Origin: Nitrospirales bacterium
GTDB lineage: Bacteria > Nitrospirota > Nitrospiria > Nitrospirales > UBA8639
Assembly: GCA_029261305.1 (NCBI GenBank)
Contig: JAJDBO010000300.1
Coordinates: forward strand, 1-8,774
Reading direction: 5' to 3'
DNA: 8,774 bases
Positions 6,995 to 8,774 of the stretch are shown here, one piece after another. The notes below the pieces were generated by a model, which was given only the letters and a program-made list of their open reading frames with translations, was not told the DNA's origin and did not search any database. The position numbers and the translations under genes were made by a program. The number at the start of each line of letters is the position of its first letter. Positions within the stretch are counted from its first letter, which is position 1.

Positions 6995-7603
6995 TTATCG
7001 GCAATACGCCAGACCGCAACCAATATTTACACCCGCAAGTCTAAGGCCCCCATATGTTCTTTGCATTCCTTGGTTGTATCTGTAGTTCATTTGGGCTTGC
7101 GCTTGCCTTTGTTGATACTGGTATTGTTGCATTTGTTGTTGATAGCGCATTTGAGCATAGGGATTGTAGGTGGGACCCTGTGGCATGCCATTAGTCTGTG
7201 AACCTACAGATGGGTAAGCGTTGCGATAGGGTGCAACCGCGATCGCGGCCGAAGGGGATTGACTAATCATATCTAAAGCCGCACCCACCACTGTCTTATG
7301 CCCAGCAGCTATTCCATTTATATAACGAAAACCCGAGTTTACAACCTGCGCTTGAGCCTGAGGGTACAAGGGGACAAAGTTAGGTGTACCCTGCGTCGTT
7401 CGAATCATGCTGTTGTTTAACCAAGGGAAAAACACTTGCTGACCGAATACGCCCTTTCCCTCTACGGCATCCATTTCGGTTTCCGTCATGGCTTCTGCCT
7501 GAATTCCTTCGAGAATGGAGAAATTGTCTTCGGCCACGGCGGTTGTGCTCATACTCGCGACCATGGCCAACCCGATAATTGATGTGATGAGTGTGTGTTT
7601 CAT
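6995..7603 (-). CDS. Exported Gln/Tyr-rich protein with a double-glycine-like leader
   Basis: A 202-aa protein of no family I recognise. The start ATG (7603-7601) follows a strong AGGAGGG (7614-7608). Residues 1-24 are a Sec signal peptide ending TAVA. Right after it, residues 27-51 contain FSILEG, MTETEMDAVEG and KG, the pattern of double-glycine leaders (L/M-S/T-x-x-E-L/M-x-x-V-x-G-G), with GKG at 49-51 in place of GG. Residues 93-122 are Gly/Ala-rich and hydrophobic. Residues 146-185 are dominated by Gln, Tyr, Met and Asn (for example YQQQMQQYQYQQRQAQAQ), a prion- or amyloid-like composition. The protein ends CGLAYCR, a CX4C pair (C196, C201) that may form a disulfide. It lies convergent to the C39-barrel unit. 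I infer that it is a client cut by a periplasmic C39 peptidase and exported, perhaps as a fibre subunit or bacteriocin-like effector. Coding status is firm; function is hypothesis. Confidence 0.85.
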   Translation of the reverse strand: MKHTLITSIIGLAMVASMSTTAVAEDNFSILEGIQAEAMTETEMDAVEGKGVFGQQVFFPWLNNSMIRTTQGTPNFVPLYPQAQAQVVNSGFRYINGIAAGHKTVVGAALDMISQSPSAAIAVAPYRNAYPSVGSQTNGMPQGPTYNPYAQMRYQQQMQQYQYQQRQAQAQMNYRYNQGMQRTYGGLRLAGVNIGCGLAYCR

Positions 7604-7607
7604 GATG

Positions 7608-7703
7608 CCCTCCTAATTGGTGAATTAATTTGTGGGTTTTTGACTCTTTGTTTCCCTCGCCGTCTATCCTCATGTGCGGCGTTCTGTCCAATTAGTCGAG
7701 GGG
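7608..7703 (-). promoter_or_regulatory. 5' leader with a Shine-Dalgarno-sequestering stem and an alternative fold
   Basis: In the minus-strand transcript, CCCTC-GA-CTAATTGG (7702 to 7688) can pair with CCAATTAG-GAGGG (7620 to 7608). This makes 13 bp with a 2-nt bulge and buries the whole ribosome site of the 202-residue gene. The enclosed 67 nt contain a 5-bp hairpin CGCCG/CGGCG (7681-7677 with 7662-7658). They also hold a second GAGGG: CGAGGG (7659-7654) can pair with CCCTCG (7702-7697). That pairing competes with both other stems and would free the ribosome site. The layout resembles a translational switch or RNA thermometer. No known riboswitch class is recognised. Confidence 0.55.
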
Positions 7704-7723
7704 TATCCCAAAAAGGTTCAAAG

Positions 7724-7751
7724 GCCTCAAAAATATAATTACATGCCTCAA
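7724..7751 (-). repeat. Direct repeat TTGAGGC with a 21-bp period
   Basis: On the minus strand TTGAGGC occurs at 7751-7745 and again at 7730-7724, two helical turns apart. They flank AT-rich DNA with a -10-like TATATT (7737-7732) and no good -35. This is upstream of the leader of the 202-residue gene, so the repeats could be regulator half-sites at its promoter. A 7-bp repeat can also arise by chance. Confidence 0.3.
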
Positions 7752-8012
7752 TATTCGTGCCTGCTTGATGTGAAAGGTTGCTAAGGAAATCTGGGAGGAA
7801 AGGGATGCTGAGAGTGGGAAATTCCTTGAAACGCAAGGGACTGTGGCGGATGCACTGCTTGAAAGCTTAACTGCGGAAAAGTCTATTTGAACAAGAGGCC
7901 CATGACTTTTGCCATCGTCCTCTTATTCTTTGGGATTTCTCCGAAAAAATGACATGGGCCAGCTTCTTTGAAAATAGGGACTTGTCAATACTGCGGAGAA
8001 AGAATAGGCGGC
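7752..8012. other. Intergenic stretch between the two minus-strand genes
   Basis: There is no convincing gene. It holds an inverted repeat, GGCCCATG (7897-7904) with CATGGGCC (7953-7960), whose arms continue imperfectly into AC-TTTT and TCA-TTTTTT on their inner sides. A small CCTTG/CAAGG dyad lies near 7824-7838, and ACTGCGGA occurs twice (near 7870 and 7989). No clear terminator for the gene ending at 8013 is visible. Confidence 0.35.
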
Positions 8013-8717
8013 TTAATTTACATGTCTTCGCTCATTTTTCCAGGTTTTGTAATATTCCCAGTTTTCTTCCGATCTCTTTCGTTCAAGATTTCTTTTGGCA
8101 GTTTCTGTCTTTATCTTTGACCCGGCCAATTGAGCATCTATCAAAGGCGCCATTTCCTTCGCCCATTTAGCGCAATGTTCATCTATGGCCTTGTCTTCAG
8201 CACTATAGTTTCCATTCTGCCTTCTCTCCCATCGAGCCATGTCTTCAAATATTCCATGGGCAAAATCATTGACGGCATCCCCTGTGCGGGCATTATCTGT
8301 AGTGCAATTATAATTTTTGACATTAGATGAATCGGAAAGAGGGTTGAATGTTGGGTCCTTCTGCGTTTCACGTGCTCTGGGGCCTGGACGTGGGCGTTTC
8401 ACCCACTCATCAATTTTTCTCCCAATGTCAAAAATTGATCTTTCAAAATTTCCAAATTGTTGTTTATTCTGCCGTCTCATCGTTTCTAAATACAGCCTCT
8501 CACGTTCTTGACTCACTCTTGACTGGCATATGTCCAATGGTTCGCCCATGCGGCACCCGAGAGACCCTCTGACAATTGAATTGATCTCCTCAAAATCCGC
8601 TGTGCCGTTGTTGTCATATGAGGGGGAAGTGTCCCACGGCTCACCATAAGCGGGAGAAAATAATAGAATTCCCAGAATGAATCCTCCTACCAATAATTTT
8701 TCCATATGATTTTTCAT
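8013..8717 (-). CDS. Exported hypothetical protein, charged and mostly helical
   Basis: A 234-aa protein of unknown family. The ATG at 8717 follows AGGAGG (8727-8722) by 4 nt; the next Met (8705) is 16 nt away and less likely. Residues 1-25 are a signal peptide (MEKLLVGGFILGILLF core, cleavage near SPAYG/EPW), with no lipobox. The mature protein is hydrophilic. Residues 66-108 and 172-232 are rich in Arg, Lys, Glu and Gln and probably helical or coiled. The middle (109-135) is Pro-rich. Four cysteines (55, 64, 138, 182) fit two disulfides. The stretch DNNGTADFEEI (35-45) weakly recalls an EF-hand loop but lacks the first ligand. It is co-oriented with the GG-leader gene and 409 nt upstream of it, so it probably has its own transcript. 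It has no double-glycine motif beyond GG in the signal core. Confidence 0.8.
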   Translation of the reverse strand: MKNHMEKLLVGGFILGILLFSPAYGEPWDTSPSYDNNGTADFEEINSIVRGSLGCRMGEPLDICQSRVSQERERLYLETMRRQNKQQFGNFERSIFDIGRKIDEWVKRPRPGPRARETQKDPTFNPLSDSSNVKNYNCTTDNARTGDAVNDFAHGIFEDMARWERRQNGNYSAEDKAIDEHCAKWAKEMAPLIDAQLAGSKIKTETAKRNLERKRSEENWEYYKTWKNERRHVN

Positions 8718-8774
8718 GATACCTCCTTCAGAAAAGTTGGATGGTGACCAGGTTAGCTTTTGAACGTCTTTAAT

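Noticed and set aside
6792..7085. 97-residue plus-strand ORF
   Set aside because: It has no ribosome site, runs through the 15-bp terminator hairpin, and is antisense to the end of the well-supported 202-residue gene.
7620..7690. Known riboswitch (for example c-di-GMP or guanidine class) in the leader of the 202-residue gene
   Set aside because: The conserved cores of those classes, as I remember them, are not present. Only the pairing layout suggests regulation.
7600..7836. 78-residue minus-strand ORF upstream of the GG-leader gene
   Set aside because: It covers the leader and promoter region, lacks a ribosome site, and overlaps the start of the real gene in another frame.
8583..8615. EF-hand calcium site in the 234-residue protein (DNNGTADFEEI)
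   Set aside because: The first ligand position is Ser and only one half-matching loop exists, so the resemblance is weak.

Overview
The window looks like a piece of chromosome from a diderm (Gram-negative-type) bacterium of moderate GC (about 45-50% by eye). Four of its five convincing proteins carry clear Sec-type signal peptides, the fifth has one just inside a doubtful start, and one encodes a probable outer-membrane beta-barrel. The modules in the large peptidase are of a kind I associate with Nitrospirota, Nitrospinota and deltaproteobacterial secretomes. That taxonomic guess is weak. There are no tRNA or rRNA genes, transposases, integrases or CRISPR repeats.

Layout. Positions 1-890 hold only small doubtful ORFs and a pyrimidine-rich intergenic stretch. 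A large plus-strand gene (891-3863) encodes an exported S8 subtilisin/kexin-like peptidase with a long propeptide, an extra beta-sandwich inserted in the catalytic domain, and two C-terminal accessory modules. A GC-rich hairpin follows. Next comes a tight two-gene plus-strand unit: a C39 (double-glycine type) cysteine peptidase that is not fused to an ABC transporter (3973-4827) and, 2 nt after its stop, a 460-residue protein (4830-6212). The latter joins a signal peptide, an excisionase-like winged-helix domain, a polar linker and a transporter-like outer-membrane barrel. A terminator lies at 6457-6505.

The right part is on the minus strand. One gene (8717 to 8013) encodes an exported protein of unknown family. 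A second (7603 to 6995) encodes a 202-residue exported protein whose mature N-terminus resembles a double-glycine leader. Its C-terminal half is Gln/Tyr-rich and ends in a CX4C motif. The 5' leader of this gene can fold so that its Shine-Dalgarno sequence is fully paired, and an alternative pairing would release it.

Working hypothesis (inference): the C39 peptidase, the HTH-barrel protein and the GG-leader protein form a periplasmic processing and outer-membrane export system. It would resemble in principle the Pseudomonas Fap amyloid machinery (C39-type FapD, barrel FapF), but with a different fibre-like client and an unexpected exported HTH domain. The S8 peptidase could be a further surface component or simply a neighbour.
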